The translations under genes were made by a program, and so were the position numbers. The notes beneath the pieces are model-generated. The model did not search any database, was not told where the DNA came from, and worked only from the letters and a program-made list of their open reading frames with translations. A DNA stretch of 64,000 nucleotides from an uncultured Acidobacteriaceae bacterium (GTDB lineage: Bacteria; Acidobacteriota; Terriglobia; Terriglobales; Acidobacteriaceae), in NCBI GenBank assembly GCA_903849645.1, contig CAINJJ010000046.1:77001-141000 (forward strand), given 5' to 3'. Below are positions 38,796 to 49,142 of this stretch, piece by piece. Each line of letters begins with the position of its first letter. Position 1 is the stretch's first letter.

Positions 38796-38838
38796 ACTCC
38801 GGCCGTCGTCGCGCAAGCGGAGACGGCCGGAGTTGTTT
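38796..38838 (+). terminator. Hairpin 2 after the membrane pyrophosphatase gene
   Basis: ACTCCGGCCGTC at 38796-38807 pairs exactly with GACGGCCGGAGT at 38822-38833 across a 14-base loop, followed by TGTTT. It is the better terminator candidate of the two in this gap. Confidence 0.6.
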
Positions 38839-38866
38839 GAGGGATAAGTCTCGGCGGCTAACTTCT

Positions 38867-38892
38867 TTGAGGCGGAGCCTCGATGTTATGAT
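38867..38892 (+). promoter_or_regulatory. Extended -10 promoter with overlapping dyad before the DUF3857 gene
   Basis: TGTTATGAT at 38884-38892 is an extended -10 (TG-N-TATGAT). Directly upstream, GAGGC-GGA-GCCTC at 38869-38881 is a 5-bp dyad in the -35/spacer area. The start codon is at 38953. The dyad could be an operator. Confidence 0.4.
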
Positions 38893-38952
38893 GGCGGTCT
38901 CAAATGAAGGCTCCGCGCGATCTGCGCAATAACTTTGTCAAAGGATAAGTTC

Positions 38953-40986
38953 ATGCGAATTCATGCTTGTGCGGGAGTTATGCTGACGCTGGCGGCGCTG
39001 GCGATCTCTCTTCCAGCCGGGGCACAGAAGTTTCAGGAGCCCACCAGGGAAGAGTTGCAGATGACCACGGACCCCAAGGCGCCCGGCGCGCCGGCGGTCT
39101 TTCTCAATCGCGAAGAGGTGACGGACAACCGCAGCCACTACAGCAGCCTGTATGCCCGCATCAAAGTGCTCACCGAGCAGGGCAAGGAGTGGGCGACGGT
39201 GGAGGTGCCCTACGTTGCGGGCTACACCGCGATGCCCATCATTGAGGGGCGCACCATCCACGCCGACGGCACGGTCATTCCCCTCACCGGCAAAGCCGAG
39301 GATCTGCTGGTCTTCAAGAGCTATCGGAACAATGTGAAGGCAGCGGTCTTTAACCTGCCCAGCGTCGAAGTGGGCAGCATTCTGGAGTACAAGTGGACCA
39401 TTCCGACAACTGGAGGCAAGGTCACCGGGGTTGTGAGCGAGGCAGAGGAGGGCTTCTACTCCTCGGCCCTGGCCAACAGAATTCCCGAGTGGGACGTGCA
39501 GCAGGAACTCTTTGTTCACAAGGCGCATTTCTACTACAACCCCCTGAGCGATCTCGAATCGAATGTCCTCGGGAACCAGGTAACTTTTTTCGTCGATGGG
39601 GAGCGGGCGAGTTATCTGCTGTTTACGCAGCGGCTTCCGGAGGGGGGCAAGGTAAGCCATGGCCAGAAGGGCGACTTCACGCTCGACATTCAGGATGTCC
39701 CGGCCATCCGTCATGAGTCCGATGCTCCGCCAGAATCCGCTGCGCGCTACAGGGTGCGCTTCTACTACACGCCCTATGTGAACGCACAGGTTTATTGGGA
39801 CAACGAGAGCCGTCGCTGGGCAAAGGAACTGGACCAGTATGCCGCGCAGAGCGGGACCATCCGCGACGCCGCAAGCCAAATCACGGCGGGCGCGGCGACT
39901 GCCGAGGCCAGGGCGCGCAAACTCTACGATGCCGTGCAGGCGCTCGACAACACGGACTTCACGCGCGCCAAGGGCGAGGCGGAGCGCATGCAACTGCACC
40001 TCAAGCGCGAGTTGAAGAAGGCCGAGCAGGTGTGGAGTGAGAAGAGCGGATCGGGCAACGACATTGCCGGCCTCTATCTGGCTTTGGCCCGCGCGGCCGG
40101 GCTTGAAGCCAACGGCATGAAGGTGGCCGACCGCAACCGCAGCATCTTTGACCCGAACTTCCTGTCGCTCTATCAGCTCGATTCGCTTCTGGTGGTTTTG
40201 CGCATCGACGGAAAAGACGTCTATCTCGATCCTGGCGAGAAGCTCTGCCCGTTTGGCCAACTGGGCTGGGCGCACCTGCTGGCCGGCGGTCTGGAAGAGG
40301 GCGCGCAGGGGCCGCAGTACACGCCGCCGAACCTGACCAAGGACGCCATCGTGGCGCACGCCGCCGATTTGATTGTCGATGCCAACGGGGGCATCACGGG
40401 CACGGTGAAGGTGCTGATGAACGGCCCCACGGCGCTGCACTGGCGGCAACTGAACCTGCGGACGGACACGGCCGAGGTGCAGAAGCAGTTTTCCGAGAGT
40501 CTGCACGGGCTGCTGCCGCAGGGCGTGGCAGGCGAGGTGCAGGGCTTCAAGGGGCTGGATACGTCGGACGGGTTTCTGCAAGCCACGGTAAAGGTGACGG
40601 GCCAACTGGGCAGCGCCACGGGCAAACGGCTCCTTCTGCCGGGCTTCTTCTTTTCCACCGGGGCGCACGCGCAGTTTGTGGATGAAGCAAAGCGCGACGC
40701 GGCGGTTGATTTGCACTTTGCCGTGCAGACGATTGACGACGCGGTGTATCACCTGCCCGCGGGGTTCACTGCAGAGAGCTCGCCGCAGCCCGCGCAACTG
40801 CCCTGGCCGGATCACGCCGCGCTGGTGGTGAAGACGACCACGGCGCCGGGAACGGTGGAGGTCAAGCGCATCTTTGCGCGGGGGTTCATCCTGCTCGATC
40901 CCAGGGAGTACTCGGCGCTGCGCGAGTACTACCAGAAGGTGGCCGCGAGCGATCAGCAGCAGGTGGTGCTGGCTGCGGCCATGTGA
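38953..40986 (+). CDS. DUF3857 / transglutaminase-like exported protein without catalytic Cys
   Basis: The protein has 677 residues with a signal peptide (MRIHACAGVMLTLAALAISLPAGAQ). Residues about 45-230 form the DUF3857 domain (FLNREEVTDNRSHYSSLYARIKVLTEQGKEW). A transglutaminase-like domain follows at about 290-430. Its usual G-x-C-K-D-x-A nucleophile motif reads GSGNDIAG near residue 366, so the Cys is missing, and the expected Asn-His region reads YQLDSLLVVL, so the His is missing too. A beta-rich C-terminal region ends the protein. It is therefore likely a binding or structural protein rather than a protease. AAGGAT lies upstream of the ATG. Confidence 0.85.
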   Translation: MRIHACAGVMLTLAALAISLPAGAQKFQEPTREELQMTTDPKAPGAPAVFLNREEVTDNRSHYSSLYARIKVLTEQGKEWATVEVPYVAGYTAMPIIEGRTIHADGTVIPLTGKAEDLLVFKSYRNNVKAAVFNLPSVEVGSILEYKWTIPTTGGKVTGVVSEAEEGFYSSALANRIPEWDVQQELFVHKAHFYYNPLSDLESNVLGNQVTFFVDGERASYLLFTQRLPEGGKVSHGQKGDFTLDIQDVPAIRHESDAPPESAARYRVRFYYTPYVNAQVYWDNESRRWAKELDQYAAQSGTIRDAASQITAGAATAEARARKLYDAVQALDNTDFTRAKGEAERMQLHLKRELKKAEQVWSEKSGSGNDIAGLYLALARAAGLEANGMKVADRNRSIFDPNFLSLYQLDSLLVVLRIDGKDVYLDPGEKLCPFGQLGWAHLLAGGLEEGAQGPQYTPPNLTKDAIVAHAADLIVDANGGITGTVKVLMNGPTALHWRQLNLRTDTAEVQKQFSESLHGLLPQGVAGEVQGFKGLDTSDGFLQATVKVTGQLGSATGKRLLLPGFFFSTGAHAQFVDEAKRDAAVDLHFAVQTIDDAVYHLPAGFTAESSPQPAQLPWPDHAALVVKTTTAPGTVEVKRIFARGFILLDPREYSALREYYQKVAASDQQQVVLAAAM

Positions 40987-40998
40987 GGATGATGCTTC

Positions 40999-41673
40999 CT
41001 AGCCTAGGCTCTGAAGCGGTTTCTTTTGCCTTCCTGATTCGTCGAAGTTCTCCGGCGCGAGCCATGCCGCGAAGGCCTGCCTACGGGCGGGCCATTCGTG
41101 GTCGAGGATGGAGAACCAGGCAGTGTCGCGGTTCTTGCCTTTGACGACCATGTGCTGACGGAAGATGCCCTCGAAGGTGAAGCCGAGGCGGAGGGCGGCG
41201 CGGCGGCTGGGGTGGTTTTCAGCATTGCACTTCCACTCGTAGCGGCGGTAGCCCAGGCTGTCGAAGATGTGGGCGGCCATGAGATAGAGGGCCTCCGTGG
41301 CGGCGGTGGTGCGCTGCAGGCCGGGGGCGAGCAGGATGTTGCCGACCTCGACGACGCCGTTGGCCGGGTCCATGCGCATGAAGCTGGCGTAGCCGGCGGC
41401 ACGGCCGGTTGCGGCGGGCACAATGGCAAAGAAGACGGCCGATGCGCCATCCTGTTTCTGGGCGAGGGCGAGGCGCAAGGCGTCTTCGCTGGGGTAGGGT
41501 CCGTCGGCGAGCCAGGTCCAGACCTCGTCGTGGCCCTGGACGGCCTGCCACAGGTCGCCAGCGTGGCGCTCCGCGTCGAGCGGTTCCAGAGTTACAGTGC
41601 GGCCGCCAAGGGTGACGGAGCGGGGCAGCGGGACGGGCTTCCAATCGAGAGGTGCTTGGCTGGGATCTGACAC
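40999..41673 (-). CDS. GNAT-family N-acetyltransferase (RimJ/RimL-like)
   Basis: The 224-residue protein opens WKPVPLPRSVTLGGRTVTLEPLDAERH, a typical RimJ/RimL-type N-terminus. The central strands AGYASFMRMDPANGVVEVGNILLAPGLQRTTAATEAL contain the acetyl-CoA region. RYEWKCNAENHPSRRAALRLGFTFEGIFRQH is the conserved C-terminal motif of this group. It likely acetylates an amine, a protein N-terminus or an amino-sugar; the acceptor is unknown. It converges with the DUF3857 gene (12 bases apart) and is divergent from katG. Confidence 0.9.
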   Translation of the reverse strand: MSDPSQAPLDWKPVPLPRSVTLGGRTVTLEPLDAERHAGDLWQAVQGHDEVWTWLADGPYPSEDALRLALAQKQDGASAVFFAIVPAATGRAAGYASFMRMDPANGVVEVGNILLAPGLQRTTAATEALYLMAAHIFDSLGYRRYEWKCNAENHPSRRAALRLGFTFEGIFRQHMVVKGKNRDTAWFSILDHEWPARRQAFAAWLAPENFDESGRQKKPLQSLG

Positions 41674-41714
41674 CCCAACAGGGTATCAGGCCGCGCGGGA
41701 CCGAGCCGGGTGGG

Positions 41715-43970
<2,256 letters not shown>

Positions 43971-44003
43971 CTTCGGCGCAAGCTAACGAAGTCTGTATCA
44001 GAC

Positions 44004-44048
44004 GCATCCTCCGCGGGCATCCGCTTATCCGGACCCCGCAGGGGATGC
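44004..44048. terminator. Stem-loop between katG and the DUF4380 gene
   Basis: GCATCCTCCGCGGG and CCCGCAGGGGATGC pair over 14 positions with two G-T type pairs or mismatches. It sits 33 bases after katG and 11 bases before the end of the convergent gene, so it could serve both as a 3' structure. Confidence 0.5.
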
Positions 44049-44058
44049 GCGAGCCTTC

Positions 44059-45024
44059 TCAATCCACGCCCAGCGCCATGCGCACTTCATCTTCAGCGTC
44101 TTTGGTTGTTCGCCGTTTCACGGTGTAGACCGTGGTCGATTCGACCTGTTCGCCTGCCTGCAGCGATGTCAGCGGCCCCAGAGTCTCCAACTCGACATAC
44201 TTTGCGGGATCAGGATTGGTGTAAATCTCGGTGACGCATCCGCCATCGGGATAGGCTCCCTCCTGGGCCTTCACCTCGATGCGCGTCACGCAATCCCGTC
44301 CCACCCATGCGAGCTTTCCGCCCTCGCTGCCGACCTTGACAAACTCTCGCGTCGAGCGTCCGAAGCAAGCACAGCCCGCATCCACCATCAACCCCGCCGG
44401 CTCTCCCGGCAGCAGCCGCTTCAAGCCACCCGCAAACGAAGGGTCCCTGGCGGTGAGCATTCCCATCCGCTCCGGCTCCTCCATCTGCGTAATCGTCCAT
44501 ACAGCCACTTGCACGGCATCTCCGCATACCTTGTGATACTCGTTGCGGATGCGCATTGAAGGATGCCCCGGCGGCAGTTCAATGGTGCGGACAACGCGGA
44601 TGCCGTAGCTCGTATCCACTTGCGAAGTGAGCGTCACGCCGTTTTCGCGTGCCGCGCACTCCATCGCCTGCGCGTCAAACCCTTGGGGCGGAGGCCATAC
44701 GCGGCCCTGCCGGCCCGGCCAATCGCTCTGCGGCGCGGGCCAGCACTTGTCCCCGCCAAAGTTCATCCACTCGTGCGAAGCATCGCTGTGCACTTGTCCG
44801 TCGAGAGTGCGGTTCTCCCAGAAGACGACCGCGGCCGCGCCAATCAGCCCAAACTGCATCACGCGCCCGATGGCCGGAACGATCACGGCTTCCACCAGGC
44901 CGTTGCTTACGCGAAAGCAATCGGCCCAGCCATGATAGTCCACAGGCTCAATCGAGATGCCCGTCGGGGGGGCTGCCAACCCCTGGGCAATCGTGGCTCC
45001 GCCGCGGTCTTTCAAGCTGTCCAA
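44059..45024 (-). CDS. DUF4380 domain protein (mutarotase-like fold)
   Basis: The 321-residue protein opens ISIEPVDYHGWADCFRVSNGLVEAVIVPAIGRVMQF, then has FWENRTLDG, and WMNFGGDKCWPAPQSDWPGRQGR, the strongest DUF4380 motif. Later parts (RIRNEYHKVCGDAVQVAVWTI) fit the beta-supersandwich of galactose mutarotase-like proteins. No signal peptide is apparent. The reaction is not established for the family; sugar-ring conversion or a sugar-binding role is plausible in this locus. It is the third gene of the minus-strand set behind GH9 and the sodium symporter, 97 bases after the symporter stop. Confidence 0.85.
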   Translation of the reverse strand: MDSLKDRGGATIAQGLAAPPTGISIEPVDYHGWADCFRVSNGLVEAVIVPAIGRVMQFGLIGAAAVVFWENRTLDGQVHSDASHEWMNFGGDKCWPAPQSDWPGRQGRVWPPPQGFDAQAMECAARENGVTLTSQVDTSYGIRVVRTIELPPGHPSMRIRNEYHKVCGDAVQVAVWTITQMEEPERMGMLTARDPSFAGGLKRLLPGEPAGLMVDAGCACFGRSTREFVKVGSEGGKLAWVGRDCVTRIEVKAQEGAYPDGGCVTEIYTNPDPAKYVELETLGPLTSLQAGEQVESTTVYTVKRRTTKDAEDEVRMALGVD

Positions 45025-45121
45025 CCTTTCGCGTATCGCGCAGAGTTCAATGTTGCTGAGGCTTCACCAGCGTGCAGAAGGTGGCCTCACTCTTCCGATG
45101 CGCGCCTCCACCTTTCCATCT

Positions 45122-46993
45122 CTAGACATCCAGGGCTGCCACCTTGTCGGTCTCCACTTCGCGCACCGCCAGATGGTCATACCATGTGAACTTGAGAATC
45201 GCCGAAGTGCCCAGAACCACCGCCAGCGTCATTGCCGCGCGTGCGAACTCCTGAATGACGATGTAAAGCGGCAGCGCCACCAGCGCCACCTGCCACACAA
45301 TGCCCACTGCGATGTTGAACATGTCGCGGGCAAAGTCCTTGTTGCGTTGGAAGCCGGGGTCCTCTGCCAGCACCTTCTTCAGCACCGGCCCCCAGAATCC
45401 CCACGGCCGCACGCGCCGGTAAAAGTCCATCAGCACCGCGTCGTCTTCCGCCTTGGTCAGCAGAGTGCCCACCAGGCAGCCGGTCACAGAGATCACCAAC
45501 ACCAGCGGGAACACGATCACCACCTCCGTGCTGATGGAGTTGTTGGCCACCAACCGCTGCACAAACGGAATCTGCGCCATAATCTTTGGCAGCAAAACGG
45601 CAGGCGCGATGCCGGTCACCATGCCCCAGAAATATCCCCAGCCGTTGAAGCGCCACCAATACCACTTCATCACGTTGGCAGCCATGTACCCGCCCCACAG
45701 CCCCGAGACGATCCAGATCACCACGGAGTTCACCGAGTCCACATTCCAGCCGATCAAGACGCCAACCACCACTACCGCAAAAGATGCGAGATAGCTCAGG
45801 CGGACGTAGGTCTTCTGCGATGCGTTGGGGTTGATGAAGCGCTTGTAGATGTCGTTGACAAAGTAGGGCGGCGCGGCATTGACCGTGGCCGCAAAGTTGG
45901 ACATGAAGGCCGCGAGCAATCCGGCAATCAAAAAACCCAGCAGGCCCACGGGGACGAACTGCCCCAGCGCATAGGGCAGCACTTTTTCAAAGTCCAGATT
46001 GGTCCCCATCGCGCGCAGGTTCGGGCTGTAGAAGGCCGCCGCAAGCACCGTGAGACCAATCACCAGAAAGTAGCGAGGAGGCGTCAGCACGATGTTGACC
46101 CACGCGCTCATCATCGAGGCCTCGCGCGGGTTCTTCGCGGAGAGAATCCGCTGCATGTCGTAGTTGGGCGCCGGACCCGCTGCCGAGATCGGGATGCCCT
46201 TGAACAGCAGCATGACCACAAAGAACCCGAACAGGCCATACCCGTCCTGGGCAATCTTCTCCTTCGCGGCTGGAAGCAGATTGACCCAGTCCAGGTTCAA
46301 CTGCCAGCCGAAGAAGACATTGTCCCAGCCCACTGGAACGCACCGCCGCAGCATCTCCGGCGCCACCTTGCTCATGGCGATGATGCCCACCGCAAACGAG
46401 GCGATCGACAGGATGAAGAACTGCACCACTTCAGTGATCACCACGCTGATCATGCCGCCCTTGATTACATAGATGGCCGTGATCGCAATCAGGATCAGCG
46501 CGTATTGATTGGCTGAAAGGTGCCAGGGCAGAAATGTCTCGGCAAATTTGCCGATCCCCTTGAAGGCATAACTGAAGAATCCGATGATGCTGACGAAGGC
46601 ATAGATCACCACGATCAGGTGCGACATCTGCGCCCCGCGCCCGGTGCCGAAGCGGGTCTTGATCCACTCCGCGCCCGTCATCACGTTCGAGCGCCGCAAC
46701 CATGCCGACAGGTACACCATCAGAAAGATCTGGTTGAACGTCGGCCAGAGCCAGGGAATCCATACGCTCTTCAGGCCGTAGACAAACATCCAGGAGACCA
46801 GCAGCATGGTGCCGCTGATATCAAACATTCCCGAGGCGTTGGAGATGCCCAGCACATACCACGGCATCTTGTTGCCGCCCAGAAAATACGCCTGCATGTT
46901 TTGCGAGGCGCGATGCGAAACCCAGTAGCCGATGAACACCGTGCTCAAGAGGTAGGCAACGATGATCACTATATCCAGTGCATGAAGATGCAT
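45122..46993 (-). CDS. Sodium:solute symporter family transporter
   Basis: The 623-residue inner-membrane protein starts IVIIVAYLLSTVFIGYWVSHRASQNMQAYFLGGNKMPWY, the N-terminal SSS family signature. About 13-14 hydrophobic helices follow. VTGAEWIKTRFGTGRGAQMSHL and GLLGFLIAGLLAAFMSNFAATVNAAPPYFVND are characteristic, the latter covering the usual sodium-site helix 8. It couples substrate uptake to a sodium gradient. Within the locus, an oligosaccharide, sugar or sugar acid released by the GH9 or GH79-like enzymes is the likely cargo, by inference only. It follows the GH9 gene by 111 bases and has GAGG upstream of its start. Confidence 0.93.
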   Translation of the reverse strand: MHLHALDIVIIVAYLLSTVFIGYWVSHRASQNMQAYFLGGNKMPWYVLGISNASGMFDISGTMLLVSWMFVYGLKSVWIPWLWPTFNQIFLMVYLSAWLRRSNVMTGAEWIKTRFGTGRGAQMSHLIVVIYAFVSIIGFFSYAFKGIGKFAETFLPWHLSANQYALILIAITAIYVIKGGMISVVITEVVQFFILSIASFAVGIIAMSKVAPEMLRRCVPVGWDNVFFGWQLNLDWVNLLPAAKEKIAQDGYGLFGFFVVMLLFKGIPISAAGPAPNYDMQRILSAKNPREASMMSAWVNIVLTPPRYFLVIGLTVLAAAFYSPNLRAMGTNLDFEKVLPYALGQFVPVGLLGFLIAGLLAAFMSNFAATVNAAPPYFVNDIYKRFINPNASQKTYVRLSYLASFAVVVVGVLIGWNVDSVNSVVIWIVSGLWGGYMAANVMKWYWWRFNGWGYFWGMVTGIAPAVLLPKIMAQIPFVQRLVANNSISTEVVIVFPLVLVISVTGCLVGTLLTKAEDDAVLMDFYRRVRPWGFWGPVLKKVLAEDPGFQRNKDFARDMFNIAVGIVWQVALVALPLYIVIQEFARAAMTLAVVLGTSAILKFTWYDHLAVREVETDKVAALDV

Positions 46994-47104
46994 GTCGAAC
47001 CCTCAACTTCCGCGCGGCGCCGCCGGCAGACGCGTGCATCGCCCGCCAGTCATGCCCCGAACCTTTGATTCGTCCTGTTCCCGGACTTCAGCTCCAGTCG
47101 ATCC

Positions 47105-48871
47105 TTACTGCAACTCCCCAGCCAACAGAAACACCAGCGACGCCTGCCAGTTGATCGCAATCTCATTGCTTGCGTAAGAGGCCAACTGATCGGCATACAC
47201 CTTTGCCGGCGGCAAATCCTTGGGCAGCGCGGCCAGCACCGCATCCTGCCGTCCCGCATTTGGCCCGCCTGACAACAGTCCCGGCCACGGCCCGCTCTGC
47301 TTGCCGTCGCCGCTCGGCCGGTGATGCGGATGCTCCACCGCGTGCTCGCCCAACTGCGTTACCCAACTCAGTGAAAACGTGTTGCGCCCCAGCAGGTAGT
47401 GCAGGTTGTCGCGTGCTGTATCCACAAAGCGCTTGTCTGGATGCAGAGCGTTCGCCACCAGCAGATACATCCCATAGCCCGCGGCCACGCCATTCGAGCC
47501 CCACACATAATCCTTGGCCTGCATGCTCACGCGATACGGGTTCGCGTGCGTCCGCTCCACTACCGCCTCTGCCGCCGCGCGCGTCCGGCTTCGAATCGCA
47601 GCGACAACACTCGCATCCGCGCCCTTGCGGCCCGCAAGCGCATAGGCCCACAGTCCCATCGGCGCTACGGAAGCCCAGTTCTCGGCCGGTGGCGAATCCA
47701 GCGCGGGAAGAAACTCCGCATACTGCTTCACAAAGAAGGCGTTGTATGCCGGCTCGCCCGTCGTGCGGCCAAGCTCCGCCGCCGCCCACAGCCGCTCGTC
47801 CTTGCAGTTGCCGTCGCCGTACTCGCCGGTGCTCACGCCCGCCGGATTCTTGAATGTGACCTCGGGATTCTTCTCCGTCCAAGCCCATGCGCGCCTTGCG
47901 GCTTCAAGAGACTCCGCGGCAAACTTCGCGTCAAACGGCTTGTAGACGCGCGCCGCAATCGCAGCCACCGCCGCCAGGTCCGCCGTGGCGCAGGTGCTCT
48001 TATAGGGCGCCGCGCCGGTCCCAATCACAAGGCTCGGCAGCGTGTCATCCTCGGGAGCCACAAAGCCGGGAAAGTGCTCGCTCGTCTGCTTGTGCCAGAC
48101 ACCCCCGTCCGCGTCCTGCATCTTCAGCATCCACTCCAGGTTCCAGCGCGCCTCATTCAAAATGTCGGGCGTGCCATTCCCGCTTTCGGGGATATGGAGC
48201 GAGATGCTCTTGAGCCTTTCTCCGAAGATCTCCCACGCCCACAAGAGCGTGCCCGTGCTGATGCCGGAGTTCACCACGTAGCGTCCGTAGTCGCCCGCGT
48301 CGTGCCAGCCGCCCACGTTGTCGCGCGGTCCGCTCGTCCCCGCGCTCGCATGGAACGCGCCATGCAGATGGCAGATGCCATGGGAGTAGCCGGGAAACTC
48401 TGGCCCCATATCCACCGCCGTTCCGCAGCGCTGCCCATAAAAGCCGCGCATGGCCAGCGTGTATGCCCGTTCAAACACGTTGCCGCCCACGGTGAAGTTC
48501 CAGCTCCGCCCGACTCCCGGAACGTTCAGATAAAACGTGCCCGCCTCGCGAAGCTCGGAGAAGTCCGCTGCCTGCACCGTGTCGCCGCTCAAGGGGTCCA
48601 TGCGCCCTTGATCCAGCGCGCGCTGCATCACTACCGCTCCATCTTTTGAGCGTCGAATCTCGAAGCTGCCGGCCTTGGCTCCCACCAGGGCCACCTTGAG
48701 CCCGTCCAGCGGATAGCCCACCTGGTCCACCTTGATGGCGGTCACCGGGTTGGCGTTCTCAGCCGCGCCGGCCATCAGTCCGGCGCCGAGCAATGCGGAC
48801 ACGGCAAGCAAAAAGAGCCACGCCAAAGCGGAGCGCGCGCCAAGGAATGCGGGAAGCAGGGAACTGGCCAT
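47105..48871 (-). CDS. GH9 family glycoside hydrolase with N-terminal Ig-like domain
   Basis: The 588-residue protein starts with a hydrophobic signal region (ALAWLFLLAVSALLGAGLMAG). Residues about 40-125 form the CelD_N Ig-like domain (AIKVDQVGYPLDGLKVALV). The GH9 catalytic domain spans about 130-585. It has the catalytic aspartates in NVGGWHDAGDYGRYVVNSG near residue 187 and the acid Glu in YASNEIAINWQASLVFLLAG close to the C-terminus. GH9 enzymes are mostly endo- or exo-glucanases with inversion. It probably attacks cellulose-like beta-glucan or cello-oligosaccharides outside the cytoplasm. The first Met has only a weak ribosome site, so the start may be slightly different. Confidence 0.93.
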   Translation of the reverse strand: MASSLLPAFLGARSALAWLFLLAVSALLGAGLMAGAAENANPVTAIKVDQVGYPLDGLKVALVGAKAGSFEIRRSKDGAVVMQRALDQGRMDPLSGDTVQAADFSELREAGTFYLNVPGVGRSWNFTVGGNVFERAYTLAMRGFYGQRCGTAVDMGPEFPGYSHGICHLHGAFHASAGTSGPRDNVGGWHDAGDYGRYVVNSGISTGTLLWAWEIFGERLKSISLHIPESGNGTPDILNEARWNLEWMLKMQDADGGVWHKQTSEHFPGFVAPEDDTLPSLVIGTGAAPYKSTCATADLAAVAAIAARVYKPFDAKFAAESLEAARRAWAWTEKNPEVTFKNPAGVSTGEYGDGNCKDERLWAAAELGRTTGEPAYNAFFVKQYAEFLPALDSPPAENWASVAPMGLWAYALAGRKGADASVVAAIRSRTRAAAEAVVERTHANPYRVSMQAKDYVWGSNGVAAGYGMYLLVANALHPDKRFVDTARDNLHYLLGRNTFSLSWVTQLGEHAVEHPHHRPSGDGKQSGPWPGLLSGGPNAGRQDAVLAALPKDLPPAKVYADQLASYASNEIAINWQASLVFLLAGELQ

Positions 48872-49005
48872 CGTTTAAGACTTCGCCTCGCGGGACCACC
48901 CGGTCTGTCTCCAGGGTCGCAGAATCCTCTCACATCCCCGTGAACTCTGGCAACGATTCCAGACACATCGTTTGGGTGTCGAGCGCCTTCCGGCGCAGAG
49001 GATTG

Positions 49006-49033
49006 TTTACTTCCGCGCCGCGTCAAGTATAAT
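49006..49033 (+). promoter_or_regulatory. Candidate promoter of the GH94 operon
   Basis: TTTACT at 49006-49011, a 16-bp spacer and a perfect TATAAT at 49028-49033 lie about 110 bases before the GH94 start, in the divergent 271-bp gap. Confidence 0.55.
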
Positions 49034-49072
49034 CGCGTTTCGTTTTCCGGAGTTGACAAAAATGCTCTGGAA

Positions 49073-49080
49073 AAACGTTT
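49073..49080. promoter_or_regulatory. LacI-type operator candidate
   Basis: AAACGTTT is the CG-centred core common to LacI-family sites. It lies in a TGG-rich context (CTGGAAAAACGTTTGACTGG), about 40 bases after the predicted transcription start of the GH94 operon, where bound repressor would block transcription. A second CG-centred element, TGGCAACGATTCCAG, lies near 48949-48963. No LacI-family gene is in the window. Confidence 0.4.
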
Positions 49081-49142
49081 GACTGGCCCTTCACCATGAG
49101 AGCTCGCTCCGGGCGGGAAGGCCATGCAATGGAGAAGTCCAG

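Noticed and set aside
38938..40815. 625-codon open frame on the minus strand
   Set aside because: It is antisense to the DUF3857 gene, which has a signal peptide and clear domains. The antisense product has no family features.
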